Assembly (NCBI RefSeq): GCF_964204865.1
Contig: NC_135262.1
Coordinates: forward strand, 3,224,001-3,288,000
Direction of reading: 5' to 3'
From: Styela clava
Lineage: Eukaryota; Chordata; Ascidiacea; Stolidobranchia; Styelidae
DNA: 64,000 nucleotides
A model generated the notes under the pieces. It was not told the origin of the DNA and ran no database searches. It saw only the letters and a list, made by a program, of their open reading frames with translations. The position numbers and the translations under genes were made by a program. Shown in pieces: positions 12,701-27,700 of this stretch (position 1 is its first letter; the number at the start of each line of letters is the position of its first letter).

Positions 12701-15700
12701 CATTGTTATTCCTATTAAAATTTCTGCAAGTGCGATCTTCAACAAAATTATACAATTAATCATCTATCTAGAGTCTAGACCTTAAAATGCATTTTATTAT
12801 GAGCGCCACTCAATTGACGCAATAAAAACAAGTAATTTTTAACTCAGGCACAAAATAGATTTATATTTAGGCTGTTTTAGATTTATATTTAGACAATTTG
12901 AATCATGGTTATTTGTCTATGAGTGAATCCTATTTTTATTTATACAAGAGTAAATTTGGGACTGTGCTGTAGGCCTTGGTTTGCATCAAAGCGAACTGTT
13001 ATTAAAAGAATATCGACAAAACATTAATGAGCAGCTAGTACTAACGTGCATACGCTTCCGACAAATCGCCAATTTGTACAGAATACTTCTCCATTGAGTA
13101 TAGTTCCTCTTACAGGACATTCAATTCCTGCAAAAATATAATACCAATTGAATCAATGGTTCCCAAACCGCGGCCCGCAAGTCAATTACAGCCCCAGTAA
13201 CAATTTAATATGGCCCGCTAAACTTAAGTGAAATAGACTTGTTCCTTTACATACGGTAATAAAATACTGACTCGGCTAATTTTGTAACTGTCCGAAGAAG
13301 CCATAAATACATTCGAGTCATTAAATAAGTGTGTTTTCATAATTATAAATTAATCAAGGGGCCTTCGTAAATAATTATCAACCCTTTTATGGGCTCCATA
13401 ACACAAAAGAGAACTCCTGGTATAATAGAAAGCTATATTAAAATAAATTAGCGGGAACCTAAGGTCACATATCAAGGTCACCTTCAATAATATTGTCAAA
13501 TCGCCTTTAATGACGATATATCTCGTTCTGCTAGTTGAGAAAAATAACAAGGCGGTGATTCTTTAAGGATTGCCAACCGTCTACCAATAACATATTGTGT
13601 CAGCCAATGTGCCAATAAGGTTACCCATCCCCAAAAAGTTTACCAGTTTCATAAAATAAATCGAATTACTTTGGCACACTGGCAAGGCGACATCCCATTC
13701 TCCGTTTGCGAGACATTCACTGATTTCCAGTCCAATGAGTTGTGCATGGAGGTCACACGTTACGCTGAAATAGAATTGTTTTTGAATTAATTAAGTCCTG
13801 TATTTGAAAATTCTAATTTAAAAGAAACAAGATAATAGAAGGGATGCATTTATCAGGCACTCTAAAGCTCAAAGTCATCACAGAGAAAGATGATAAAAGT
13901 ACCATATTTACGGACTATAAATTCCTTTTTTTTTAAATAGATCCTGAGATATAGCCTGGTGCGCCTACAGTACCTGTTGTGTTTTATATCCTGTTTCCCC
14001 CTATGTATTGACAAAACCCTAACCTGAGCAATTTATTGACTAGGTGTGCTTATGTCCGTACAGTAATCTATAATGTCCGAAAATCTTATCCCCCAACAAA
14101 CGCAAAGTAAGCACAAAGGACAAGAAACAAACTTGAAATCGAATTTGGTACTAAATTTTAAAGAAATTCAATTAAAAGTAATATGCAAAACCAATAAATT
14201 GGGGCTTTCCCACAACTACGATGCTGTTTATATGAATAGGCCTACTCATAAAAACAACTTTGGTGAAATAGTGTTAGCGCTGAATATCGTGCCTGATGTG
14301 CTTCACTTTAACTTACATTAACTTACACGTTGAGTGAGAGCAATCATCATCAAGGATACATATATATATAGATAGGGCGTTTTGTAATAGTATGTCGCAA
14401 CTAGCAGAAGGATGAATAATCCAAAAAACGCAATACCTGTAAGAATATGAATACCTAAAGTTTCTGATGTACTATAAAATAAAACAATACGTACGTGCAA
14501 ATACTTCCAACAAACTCTGAATCTGAACATGAGACTTTACCATTGAGAACAAGACCTCGGTTAGGACATTGCGTACCTGTGAATAAAGATACATGATCAA
14601 TGTACAGTGAGTCCAATGCAATGAGAACTATAACTGGCGTATTTCACTAGAGCAGGACGATGATATGATACGACCTTAGCAAGGTTAAATAAGGTGGGGA
14701 TGGCTTAGAACAGTGGTTCCCAACTTTTTACGGCTCGTGGCCCCCTTCCGACGACTTTTTGCACTCGTGCCCCCCTGTTCGCAATTTAAAAAAATTAGAC
14801 GTGTTGAATTGTATGACGACCTTTTATGTAATGCAAAAACAAACCACAGACAAAAAAAGTCTAAGCGTTTTAGTATACAATCAACGGACATCTTGCGCTT
14901 GGGACTGTCTGGAGAGATTTCTTATATTAGCTATAGCCTTTGGTATAGCCTGACGAATGTCACTGTCAACATCAAGACGATTTCTAGATTTTGTTTCCTC
15001 CGACAGAACAACAATCTTGGCCAATGAAATGACAGAAACCCGATCTTGGCCAATATTGCTTTCTTGTCAAATCTAACTCGCTTGGCAGCCAACAAACCAA
15101 TGTCTTCCACCTGGGGATGATTTTTGAAAAGGGTGGTCTCGGAGTTCAGATTGACGTAATGATTAATTGCTCATCACGTTCGAGCAATGCAGGCATTGAG
15201 CACATTCTCACTCATCTCGATTAACTTTTGTGAAGCCAACGTAACCGTCGTTCCATTGGGCATTAGTACTTTTAAAGGGGCCAAGCCAGGTGGGTTGTTT
15301 TGATGGTCGAAAACCCATCTTTTGAAATGTAAAAAATTTGAGCATCTTTCTGTATCACACATGGCAATTTTTCGCAGCTTGAAACGCTCTTTATACCCTC
15401 AAGACTCATGAAAACACACATTTTCCGATGTTCGGCCGGACGCGGTTTTTGCGTCTATAATACGATACTGACGGTTGCCTTGCAGTCTAGCGAAACCGCC
15501 TGTCTGCAGGTTAGGCGACCTACTAGAGAACTATTATGATTGGTAGATTTTAAATTCCATTATGATCAAACAATTCACGCGTTGAATACACCCTGTGATC
15601 ACAAATAACTTATTTAGCTAATGAAACTGCGGTGAACGCATAAACAGAGAATTTTATTTTTAAAGGAAAGTATGCAAACAAAGTCGCTCTACGATCAACT

Positions 15701-18700
15701 ATTAGCCTTGTGTCGTGGCCCCCCTTGAACTGCTTCGTGGCCCCCCGTTAAGAACCACTGGCATAGAAGTTGAAGCGTTAGTTTTAACTGTGTTGGCATC
15801 ACAAATTACAGTTTTCGGGTTTAAATCCCATGCCCAGACCTGGGTGTAATAAATTGGGATTTCGGTCCTTCGAGGGCATGCGTGTGACACATGCGTCAAA
15901 TAAAATATTTAATTACTTATCGATCTCGATAAGTATGTTAATATGTATTTGTTTGTCTGTCTGTTAGATGCACGCGATATCTCACAAAAGCGAGGTTGAA
16001 TCTGCTCCAAATTTTGCATGTGCATTCATCATATCCCGGACCAGAAGTCTATTGATTTTGGATGAATTATGTCGTATAATTAGCGAGTTATCAATCAACT
16101 AGTGATTGGACACACGAGGTCGCTACGGAGTAAAAAGCGGGTGAATCAAAACCGCAGTTTCTGTTTTGGGGGATCCCCTAACTTTCAATCGATAAGTCTT
16201 CGGTCTCCGACCGATATTCTCGTTTAATCTATTCTGAAGTTGAAAACACAACTTACGAACACATCTTGGTAATGGCTCACTCCAGGCTGCAGTTGGTAAA
16301 CAAGAACTCTGCGAAACTCCAACAAGAGTATAACCAACGTTACAAGTTGCCCTGAAAATTAAAATTACTGAGTTTTAAAATTAAATTGACATTGTGTAAT
16401 GTCTCTATGTGTATCAATATTATGTTTTTGTTCAAATTAAAAATTGCCTAATGGTAATTGAAGGGGCTCCAATTCTACTGTGGTATTCAACATTTCCTGT
16501 AGCTTTTGCTATTTCAGTGATCAACCCTCAACTTTGCTCAAAGAATTGTATATTTTACTTCTAATTATAGGCAAGAGATTTGCTTTAATCAAATTCTCAA
16601 AAAAGTGTAATGAATCTGCATTGTGGCATCAACTTTGGCATTAATTATTAGTTAAATATACTCTCTATCCACAAAACCTAAATTGTTGAAATTAGGTAAC
16701 AATAAACATAATGCTGATGAAAAAGAAATTTAATATTGAGATTCTTTTATTGAAACAAAATGAAATTCGGTAAATACCGTATTTTATGAACAATATTGCG
16801 TATCAGGTTTTTAGGCGCACTGTCAAGAAATTGCTAAGATTTGGTTTTTATCCATACATAATGTGCACTGGACTATAACGGTCAACAACTCTTGGTTTTG
16901 AGTGTAGGCAAAGCATAAAGCACTGCCTGATTCATACATTTGGTGCGACGGATTATAAGGCACATAACTAGTTTTCGAGGAAAAAAGTATTTGGAGTGCG
17001 CCACATGGTTCGCAAAATACGGTACTTGAAAAAATATAATCATTATTTTGTCTCAAACTAGCTAACAGTATACCTTTAAAATTCTTTTATTGAAAGAATG
17101 TATAATTTAACACTCAATGAAATAATTGAAGACTTACTGGCAAATACTTGTAACTTCTTCTGCGAGTGAGCAAGATACATCTCCATGTTTGATTGTTCCA
17201 CGTACTGGGCATTGAATGACTAAAAGGAAGAACATCATAAGGCCTCGATCACAGTTGGTAAATTATTCACAGAACTTTGTCTCATTTTTTTTCAAATGAC
17301 TCTTATCGCTCTCTGGCTTCTGCACAGTTTATAATGAGTCCAGAAAAGTGTAATGCTAAATAACTGAACAATATTTGTAAAATCACATCGAATACAAAGT
17401 AATCTCTTCGAAAACAACAATAATCCTCTCCGGAAGGAAATTCATTTCCATGTGGAAAATCCTGGGCTAATTCAATACTGTAAATTCCCACAGGATTTTT
17501 TAGAAAAAATAAATTATTTAGAAATATATTGCTAAAAAATTAAAATACTTCAAGTTCAGTGAACTGAAAAACTTTTTTGCTCGAAATCATCAACCAAATT
17601 TTATTGCCTCCTGGTTCAGATAGTCAGACAGACATTTATCTTTCATTCAAGATTCTTATTCTTCTTCATTAAACATAGTTTGGCAAGGTTAAAAATGACC
17701 ACTAAGACACTAAGCTCTACTTTGCCAGAATTAAATTCACTAGCTACAAATATACAAAATTGTTTATATCTGCACAGCGTAGGTCACATTTTAATGTTTT
17801 TAGATGATGGCATTTTCATAAGTTTAAGTTTCTAAAAGCCCGAACTAAAAATGGACATAAACCTGAAATAAAGGTACTCACGTTCACATGTTGGCAAAGC
17901 ATGGCTCCATTTTCCGTTATCTTGGCAATAACTTTCAATAACTCCTGTGAGTCGTCTGAACCCTGTGCACGAAGATCTAAAGAAAAATGGAAAAAATATT
18001 CACAACAATATAGCAGTAAAAAGGATTATCAGGAAGTCAAATATACCAGATATAATCTGTGAACAGTATGAATTGATACAAAATACTTTTTATATACAAA
18101 ATTATTTCACATACTTTGTTTTTGTTTGGCAAAATCATTTAAACCACCGAGAGTGCTCACTTGAGAGTGACCTTATAGATGCAGCGGCATAGCTACGTAA
18201 GCGTAGCAAGAAGGAGGGATAGGTTAAGATTGAGAGTCAGAATACCCCTTTCAAATTGTAATAAAAGCATTCTTCATTATTATTTCCAGAACCGCCAACT
18301 GTTGCAGTCTAACTTGGCAATTGGAAGTCTCAGAACCACCCCAACCCCTCTTGGATGCAAAAATGGAATCGGTAACAGTAACCAACTAGATAAATGAATT
18401 TTTGAATGTTGTTTTGTATATTAAAGTACTGTATTTGCTTGTTTTATAGCCCGGGCCCATATTTTTTTAACCAAACTCATTAACCGGGCCCTTATTTAAA
18501 TCGGCCCTTATTCAAGCACAGGCACTTGTTATTTTTAAAGTAAAATTATACACAAAAATATATAAAAAAACATATATATATATAGATAAGATCGATCATT
18601 ACAATAATTAATATATTGTCATTTCAAGTTCTCAAAATGGCTCCTTAATTCCTATTGTTCCCTACCACTGAAAAATCAGCTTTTACATCGGGCGGGTATT

Positions 18701-21700
18701 CAAGCACCGGCCCTTATTCATACGGTATTCCATTTCTTTACCATGGACATGTTTATATCTTTATATCTACATATCTTGAGGCACAACTACAAGACCTAAG
18801 AAAAATTCGATCCGCATGTGCAATTCAGATGGGCACGCCAATCTAGGCAGTGACGTTTATTATTCGACTATTGAATTAGTTACAATTGAACAATAAAATA
18901 TAATTACTGGCATCTGCTCTGAAGATTTCTTTTATCGGAGCATTCTACGACTCCCCCATCAATTCTTCCGCGAGGTGGACACTGGAGGGCTAAAATGAAA
19001 AGGTTTTTAATTTAGTTACACGAGGGTTTCCCAATCTGGGGTTTGCGGACCTCTGCGGGTTCGTGACTGACTGCACAGGGGGTCTGCAACAATATGAAAA
19101 GAGTCTAAAACATATACAGATAGGGTATGATCTTATTGAATTGCTTTTAGCCTGCCAGTATTCAACGTTAGTATGTATTGATTCGAACTTTAATAAGTTT
19201 TATTTTGTTACAGGAAACGTTATCTATCCCGGTCGGTTAGGCACATAAATTGATACGACATAGGATCGGGGCTATCAAAAATAAGACTCACAAACAGGGG
19301 CAATGGCCCAAAAAGTTTGAGAAACCCGGAGTTAGACTGCATCCTCGAAATTCCAGTTTTACCAAATGCTAGTGCAGTTCTATTATTGGACACAAAGTGG
19401 ACCTATTGATCGTTTTGTTATTATTATTATTTTTGCACCAAGATGGCGCACAACCTGAAACCTAACCTGATACACATACTATTTTCAGGTTGTGCGCCAT
19501 ATTGATGCACATACTTCTGGTGGTCCTTATTTTTATTCTTGTTACCCTGTGAAAAATTCTCTTTTCTCATTCACTAATGGACCAATTGCTTTGAAATTTC
19601 CAGTGTTCAAAGATTGTATTATTTGCTAGAAAGCTATTGCTTTGATTTATTCCTAAATTTTCTATGAATCCTATGAGATCTGATATTTCATCCAAAAATT
19701 TCGCTTTATTTTATTTTTCATGGGAACACAGTTTTTAATACACAAAGTGTGACTTCTAACTCAGTACTCATGAGTGAGACAGGCACTGTTTGCCATAGAA
19801 CACCTTATTTCCATATAAAGCAAGAAATTATAAGCAACATTCTTATATAAAAGATCAATTCTTATATATATTAATTATATTACTTATATAACTTTTTCAT
19901 GCAAAACTTACGAATGCATCTTGGTTCTCTGTAGTAATTCCATCTTCCAGTATTCATACAACTGCTTCTGATGGGGCCAGTCAATCGGAACCCTGGTCGA
20001 CATCGAGCCCTAAAATATATAAAACAGTCAGAAATACGCTCTGCCTGAAAAGTATGTGCCATGAACAGAAAAGATAAACATTTGTATTTGTTGTACACAT
20101 GCAACATTTCAAAAGTTTTAAAATGTTATTTATTCTTTTCTTGTGGACACTCCATTTCATCCCACAATGACATCTTCATAAAAATTGTATATATATATAT
20201 ATACCGTATATACCGGAAGTCTATGTGTAGAGTAAAAAGGCAACTAATTCAACAATAGAAAATGAATAAGGCAATGGCGGTGCGAATAATACAAAAATAT
20301 CTTGTAAAATATGAAGAGAACATTTAAACATTTTGAACTTACGAGCATGCGCTACCACTCATATGGTTGTTTGTGCATATGTACCATCCATTAACGAGGG
20401 CTCTTCTTGGTGGACATTGAACATCTGTAACAGAACAATGTATATATCAATGTCAACCCACTGATTACAACTCTGAAGTCATTTTCGGTGATTTTAATGA
20501 CATGTATCGGTAAAAATGTTTTGATGTCCCATGCAAGTCCAATATGAGCAAATAAATACTGAGATAAATGTTGCTTGCACTACTACTACAGCATGTGAGA
20601 GATATCCATCTTGTTTATGATAAAATTTCAAGTAAAAAAGAGGCATTTCAGGTGTGCCAGAGAACATGCTTCTGTGTCAAATGTTAACTCTGACGTTTAT
20701 TTTGCAAATATGGATAAATACATTTTAAATGTGATTTCAGCACTCCTGATAGATAACAAAAATTTGTACAATCAGAAACACATTAAATGTGCAGTTTTTG
20801 TGAGTTACTGTAGTCTTTGATTATTTTTTTCGACTTTCTGCAATTTGTTCAATTTCTCATACTTACCGAGACATTGGGGCACAGGGTAGCTCCAGTATCC
20901 ATCATGTCTACAATATGTTGTTGCTATTCCACTCATTCGAGAATTTGAATTGCAAGAGACGCTGAAGAAACAAGGTTGGAATGATAACAAACAACAATTC
21001 ACTATTTTTTTATGATGATTCCACAAGGTCAGGGAATATTCCGTACAATCAACCACTGATCAAAGGATATTTTCCATTTCGACAAAAGCTTATGTGGCCA
21101 CATTCATCCAGATGTAAAAAAATATAGTTAAAGCATTATCATTTTTGCCTGGTGTTATTAGTTTGAAATTTGAAATGTTTGAATCACCCTGTTCTCCAAA
21201 GACCGACGGACTATATTTCATGAATTTACCAATAGTACAGGGTACACAAAAATAAAACTTGAGTCATTCAAAACTTATTCTATTGAGAACATGACATTAT
21301 ACAAAGTAGGTCCTAGATCACTGAAACTATTGGGTACAATCATACACTAACAGAAGTTTGAGTGTTGAATAAATTTTCTTTATTTTTGCAGAAGTAATTA
21401 AGAAATTTATGAGTTCTACATTTTGGAATAAAATGGCACCCTTCCATGGGCCGCACGATTTTTCATTGCGAGCCGCATTTGCCCGCGGACCGCAGGTTGA
21501 ATACCCCTGTTCTAAAATATTGATTGTCGGAGTACTGTTATTATTGATGAGCGGGCCTTTGGCAGTTAACAAACCAACATCGCGTATTATAATTCACATT
21601 TAATTAACATTTGGCCTGCCCCATGGCTCATGTGTGATTTAAACCAATTTAGGGTGCTCCCGAAGTATGTGAACCAAGATGGCGCACACTCTGAACCCTA

Positions 21701-24700
21701 ACCTGGTACACATACTATGTTCAGGTTGTGCGCCATCTTGGTGCACATACTTTTGGAGGTCCCAATTTAGTTATTCTTGGATGTCTCAATACTAATAACT
21801 TACGTGCATGAACTTCCGTAGTTTCTTCCGTTTGTACATGAGATAGAACCATGATGCACATAACTTGGTAAACGGCCACAGCCAGGTGTACCTGTTGAAA
21901 CGATATAAATATAATCATTTCCATTTCTCCGTTACTTATGTATGTATGTATGTTTATTCGTCTGGTAATAGTGATAAAAAAATAAATGAACGATTATTAT
22001 TATTTAAGACGGGATGCATGCACAAGACCGTACTGGCCTAAAACACAAATGTGCGGCATACACCCCTTTTGACAAATATGAAACAAAAAACATTAGATTA
22101 AATATGTATAATATGCTCCCTTATATAGACAGTTGTGCAAGGTGGGGCAATGGGTCGTTTGGTGTGGTGAGGATGGTAAGGGTGGAGTATACAAAACTGT
22201 TTATACAGGGGAGTTTATAAGACAAGACAATATATAAAATAGAGACAACACAACACCAAATAAACATATACATAACAATGAAATCAAAATTTAGGCGCAA
22301 ATACAGCGCCCTTGAGTGGTGAGACCATATAGTATGAATGGGCGAAGTATAAGAGATAAGTTTGCGATTCTCATGCCTATATGATATGCGTCACTCAAGG
22401 GTGCTAGTAGAGTCTTTGATAGAATATATCTATTTCAGTAAAAATGTGAACCATACAGATTTTGTTGAAATACTTCAGTTCGAGTGTCGAATTCTCAGGT
22501 ATTCTTGTTTTATTCATAAAATTGAGGCCAAATGTGGTAAAAATTAAAGGAAAAATAAACTTAAAGAAAAGCATTTCAACAAAGCCTGTCATGATTGCAT
22601 TTTTGCCAGAAGAAAATAAATGTATAAAAGTACTATTTAATTAAGGCTAATATTTTATAAAAAGAACCATTGCTTCCATGTCATGGATTGCCCTAATTGT
22701 ATTAGGATCACAATAGAGTAATATAGTTTCATGGGGGGAATGAAGTGAGGAATATATTTGATTTTGTACTATGACTTATATGAGAAAGAAAGGGCCCAGC
22801 ATGCTACTTTGACAAAGAGAACTGTTTCTATTGATGGCTGGATTCAAATTTGAAATGGAAATACAGTTCTCTTCATTTTTTTGGATATGTTATATAAATT
22901 TGTGATTAATGGTAGCATGAGGTGCTCAGAGTATTGAACAATTCACTAATGAAATCGGAATTCTTCCCAGAGAAGTCAAACACAAAGAGGAAATAGAAGT
23001 TCTCACCAGGGACGGTGCGATGGCAAGGCGCTCGATAGACCTATTTGTATTGTCATTGTGGACATATCGAAGAATATCAGTGGCAGCTTGTTCGGAGCGA
23101 AAGCTTTGAATAAGAGTCGCTCGTTGTGTTGCGATCTCTTTATTGTACATTTACTTTACTGTATTACAAATTTCCTTCATTAATTTGTGAATAACAAAGA
23201 GTCGACAACAATTTTTAAGACAATTTTTGGGAATTAAATTTACTGAGATTGCATAGATATAATCCCTTTCCTAGAACTTCTACACATTTTTTGAATTTGA
23301 ATAAATGACCAATTACTATAGCAGATACACGCGCTTACTCACCAAAGCAACTATCTCTTGCTACATTGCACTCATCCTCGTAACAGCAGCATCTACAAAC
23401 TGAGTTGAATGATTCAGGATTGCATTGACTTGGCATCCAAGCTGCCCTGGGGTTCTAAAATGGACAAATTCATTTATTTATTTTTATCGGTAGAAAGTTT
23501 CGAATAAGCAAAAATTTAAGTTTAAGAAAGCTCAGAATCAGGAGATCAAACAGAAAACAGTTCTATTAATGAACAAGTTATTTTGCCCCAGGCAAATATA
23601 AGATTAAACAGAGACTTAAAAGACTAACAGAGATTCATACAATGTGTGAAGCTATTGTTGCGCGGCGGTGTGGCTCAACGGGCTAAGCGTTAGGAATACG
23701 CTCGCCACCGCACCTCTAATTAGTCTGCATGAATTCGCAGGTTCGAATCCCATGCATGGATGGTTATGTGCGAGTGGATTGCTGGACTCCTCGCCGTCGT
23801 TGGGTGGTTCACGTAATTGCTGGTCGTTTACGGCTTTCTCCGCCACCATGTCCATGCTTCCGAAAACAAACAATATAACTAATCCCATACCCGACTTGGA
23901 ATGGTAACCGGACGAGAGGCCGTGGTTCGCCATATGGAGAAGCCGTCCTATCGACTTTCCTCTCCCCCGGGATAAATATGTAAATCCTATCCTATCCTAT
24001 CAACATATAGGAAATTTTATTCCAATATAACCAATCCTTTTTACTTTTTAAACTTGGCAAACCACTCAAATTTAGATAAATCATTTCATTTAGCTAAGAT
24101 AAATAAAAATATTGTAACTCTTTTGTCACGCACAAAGCTACACCCAAAACACGATCAACCGCCCAAGACAATGATTTTTACATAGCAAAAGAAATTGAGT
24201 AAAATGGCAAACAGTGTTGATTTCCATGTTGTTGGGACAACTTGCAAAAGTCCCATACAAGGCATACAAGTAAGCAAAACTTACCTGTACATGGTTATCA
24301 TCGCATGCCTTGGACTGCTTACAATGTTTGTAAATCTTCAAAGTGTGACCCCAGCCCTCATGTCGACGCAGCTCAATTTCACAAGCATCCTGTAAAGCAA
24401 ACAAAAGCAATTATTGCAGAGTCAAAGTCAAATTAATTTTACCCAACTACTGAACTAGTAAAGAAATTGTAGTCTACACAATTTATGAGAAAACGCTACG
24501 GTACCGTATACAGAGACTTACTTTGTTGTCAAAGTTACCATACAATTGCTCAATTTCATACACCTTAGCTTGTTGGCTTGAAGGAATGATTGAGAGTACC
24601 AGTACTTCTCTACTAATCTACATACAGGCTCTTAAATTAATATTAAAATTTTTCCCTCAATTCTACTTGTTGTCGTAAACATTCAACAACTGCAATAACA

Positions 24701-27700
24701 GAGGGGAATTCCCAGATTCTCAAAACATGGAAATTATTGCCTTGCGGCGCCATCTTGAGGCTGTGCGTTCACGCAGATCTACTAAACCTGTGTGGAGGCT
24801 TTAAAGCAGGGGTCGGCAACCTTTTGTCGCTCGCGGGCCAAAAGTGAAGGTTGCAAGTCATTGGCGGGCCGCCCATATTTTCAGAAAGGTAAAAATCGAA
24901 TGAATGACCGATGAATCACATTTTATCACACAGCTCAGAAGTTAAATTTTAAACAGCGAGCGAAGACAAACCAACTAAATTTTTTTTGCGCCAATAAACC
25001 ATTTACACTTAGCATCAACTTTTCTGCGTTTTGTTGCCATTTGTCTAAATTATAAGTAAATTATAGGCTCATTAAACGAATAATTGTGAATTACATATTT
25101 GTTACGTTATAATATAATTTAGTTTACACGTAAATTCTTTTGCGTAAAGAATATAATCAACAAAACAGCTATAATTTGTTACCATAATTCAGTGAAGCGT
25201 CGCGGGCCGGATTATATTGCTCCGCGGACCAGATCCGGCCCGCGTGCCGTAGGTTGACGACCCCTGCTTTAAAGCGATATCATACTAAAAATATTACAAA
25301 CCTCGTTGAATCTACATTGTCTAATCTTTCCTTTTGCTCGGCATTCCTCGTCAGACGAAACCCCAGAACATTCGAGACATTTCAGAGCTAAAAATAAAAG
25401 TTTTGTTTGTATTAAAAACCATGTTGTTACAATTACACACTGCTGTTTGTATGGAGCCTCTAGGTCAGAGGTGGGCAACTTCTCTAGTCGGCGGGCCAGA
25501 TGTGAGAAAATGAAGTTTTCGGCGGGCGGGATTATTACAAAAAATACTTCGGTATCCAATCTTTGTTAAATGCTGGACACTCTCTGTCAACTTTACGTTT
25601 CTCGGGATATTCCTAATCAATAAAACTTAATATAAAATTTAATTTCTAAAATCTATTTATATTTAGAATATAAATATAACTGATAACAGTAGTGGGGAAT
25701 GTTTACAGCGCTCTCTGCTTTGAACTTGTATTTTTTGTTTAACAAGTGTGCTAACGCAATTGTTTGTTCACTAAGGCAATTTCACCAGCTCGCACTAACA
25801 GTGCGGTGATCCGGCGCGCGGCCGTATGTTGCCCACCCCTGCTCTAGGTGGAATTATCTAGACTCCGAGTAAAGTCTACTAGCAAAATGAATAGAGTAGT
25901 AATAGGTGATACTCATATCATCCATTATTAGAATTTGAACCATGTTCCCAATATTTAGTCAAAATTTCGGGATTCATTTCAATTGGCGTTTACAATGAGT
26001 TAATATTTCGATTGTGGCGTCCCATCTTGTAGCGCGTGATCGTTATCAAATTTAAGCTTTGCAAAATATAACGGCGCTCCCGCCGTTTGATGACGGGAAT
26101 GTAAGATAATTTATATCGCCACATTCATATTAAGATAGTTCAAATAGCTATATATATATATTTATTTTCATGCGGACATCTGAGAATCGCCTTCACAGCT
26201 TTGGACCTTCAATACTGCGACGGAAGTAAATACAGTTACAAGCAATAAACCGATGATACAAAATAATTCCAATATTTCGAACATGTTTTTGTTTCAAATA
26301 AATCAGTAGACCTACCTAATCATAATCAACCAATCAGTATCGTAACGTTCGTTTGAGAAAAAGCAAGAAGACAGTTTGCTTAAGTTTTCATTGTTTTGCA
26401 TTTAAAAGTTATTGTTTTTTAACTGTTTATGATGGACGGGCGCGTACGTCTTTTAACTTTGTCCTTAAGTTATGCCCATCCTCCAGGTCCACTACATTTT
26501 GTTTTTCCGTTTGGTGTTGTCTTGTTTCATGTCAAAGTGCCCAAATAAACGTTCTCGAGATAATTACCAAGTTTGTCCTAATTAGATATTGTAACTCATT
26601 ATGCATCAGGCCTGAAATCGACAGTTGCCATAACTCAGAGGTCAGAGCACTGTTCTCGTAAACCAGGGAGCGTGAGTTCGAATCTCACTAACAGCATTAT
26701 ATCGCACAGCTTTTATAATTTTTACGAACATGTATTTAACTTTATCGGACGAGCATTGTACGCCGGGATTGTAGTTGCTTTGTTCTGTTGTCCGTTCTGA
26801 GTATTCTAATGATAATCGTTGGTATGTATCGCCTATTAAGTATTTGAGTGCCTTCATTGTTTAAAATGGAACAAATAGGTCAATTATCATGCAAACTTTA
26901 TACCCAACGGCAATATTTCCGTACTCCATCGGCCGCCATAGCTCAGTGGTTAGAGCACTGGTCTTGTAAACCAGGGGTCGTGAGTTCGATCCTCACTGGT
27001 GGCTTCTACTATTGCTTTGGAGTTTGCATCTGGATAACTTTCATCTTATAAATACCACGTGAAATATGGTAATTTTCAATTCATACACGCTATGCTGCTA
27101 AATAGCCGTTTTTGTGAGTACGTTCGCATTTGTATATATATATTTATATGATGTAAACAATTAATATTGTCATGTTTATATTTCAATTGAATATCTTGCA
27201 CTCTGAATGCGAGGGACCAAATTTCAATGAATTTCACGATACATCAAAGATAGGATCATCGCGATTCCGTTACTTTAAAAAAAATGTAGATATTAAGTAT
27301 CGAGAGCGTTCATATGGGTGAAAACTCTTAACAGGGCTCAAGGAAATATTCAAAATTTGACTATTATTGATTGGTGCCATAATCTCGTCAGTGGTTGAAT
27401 CCGAAGTTCACATGCGAGAATTTATGCTTTTTCTATCATCGAGAACGCATAAAACTACAGAAAAAGTAAAGTCCCCTTTCTAACTTTCTGTACCGTTTGG
27501 ATGCGACATCTTCGCGACGAGGTTGTAAACGTTTTCGGACAATTTGCCAAACTTGAATATGTTCCATAACCTACTAGCTAGGGCAGGGGTTCCCAAACTA
27601 GGGGTCGCGACCCCAAATTGGGTCGGAGTGATAAGTAGGTAGGGTCGCAAACAGATCATGGGGTCGGTGGGGTCGCTGAGGTATGATAGAGGATGGATGT

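Noticed and set aside
14711-15760. Transposase gene inside the 1.05-kb hAT-like element
   Set aside because: Short frames only, with no DDE-region or BED zinc-finger signature.
22926-23150. 75-codon minus-strand frame ([16 protein letters not shown]) as an extra exon
   Set aside because: No cysteines, no clear splice sites in the phase needed, and no recognised domain. Exon 4 to exon 5 already join in phase without it.
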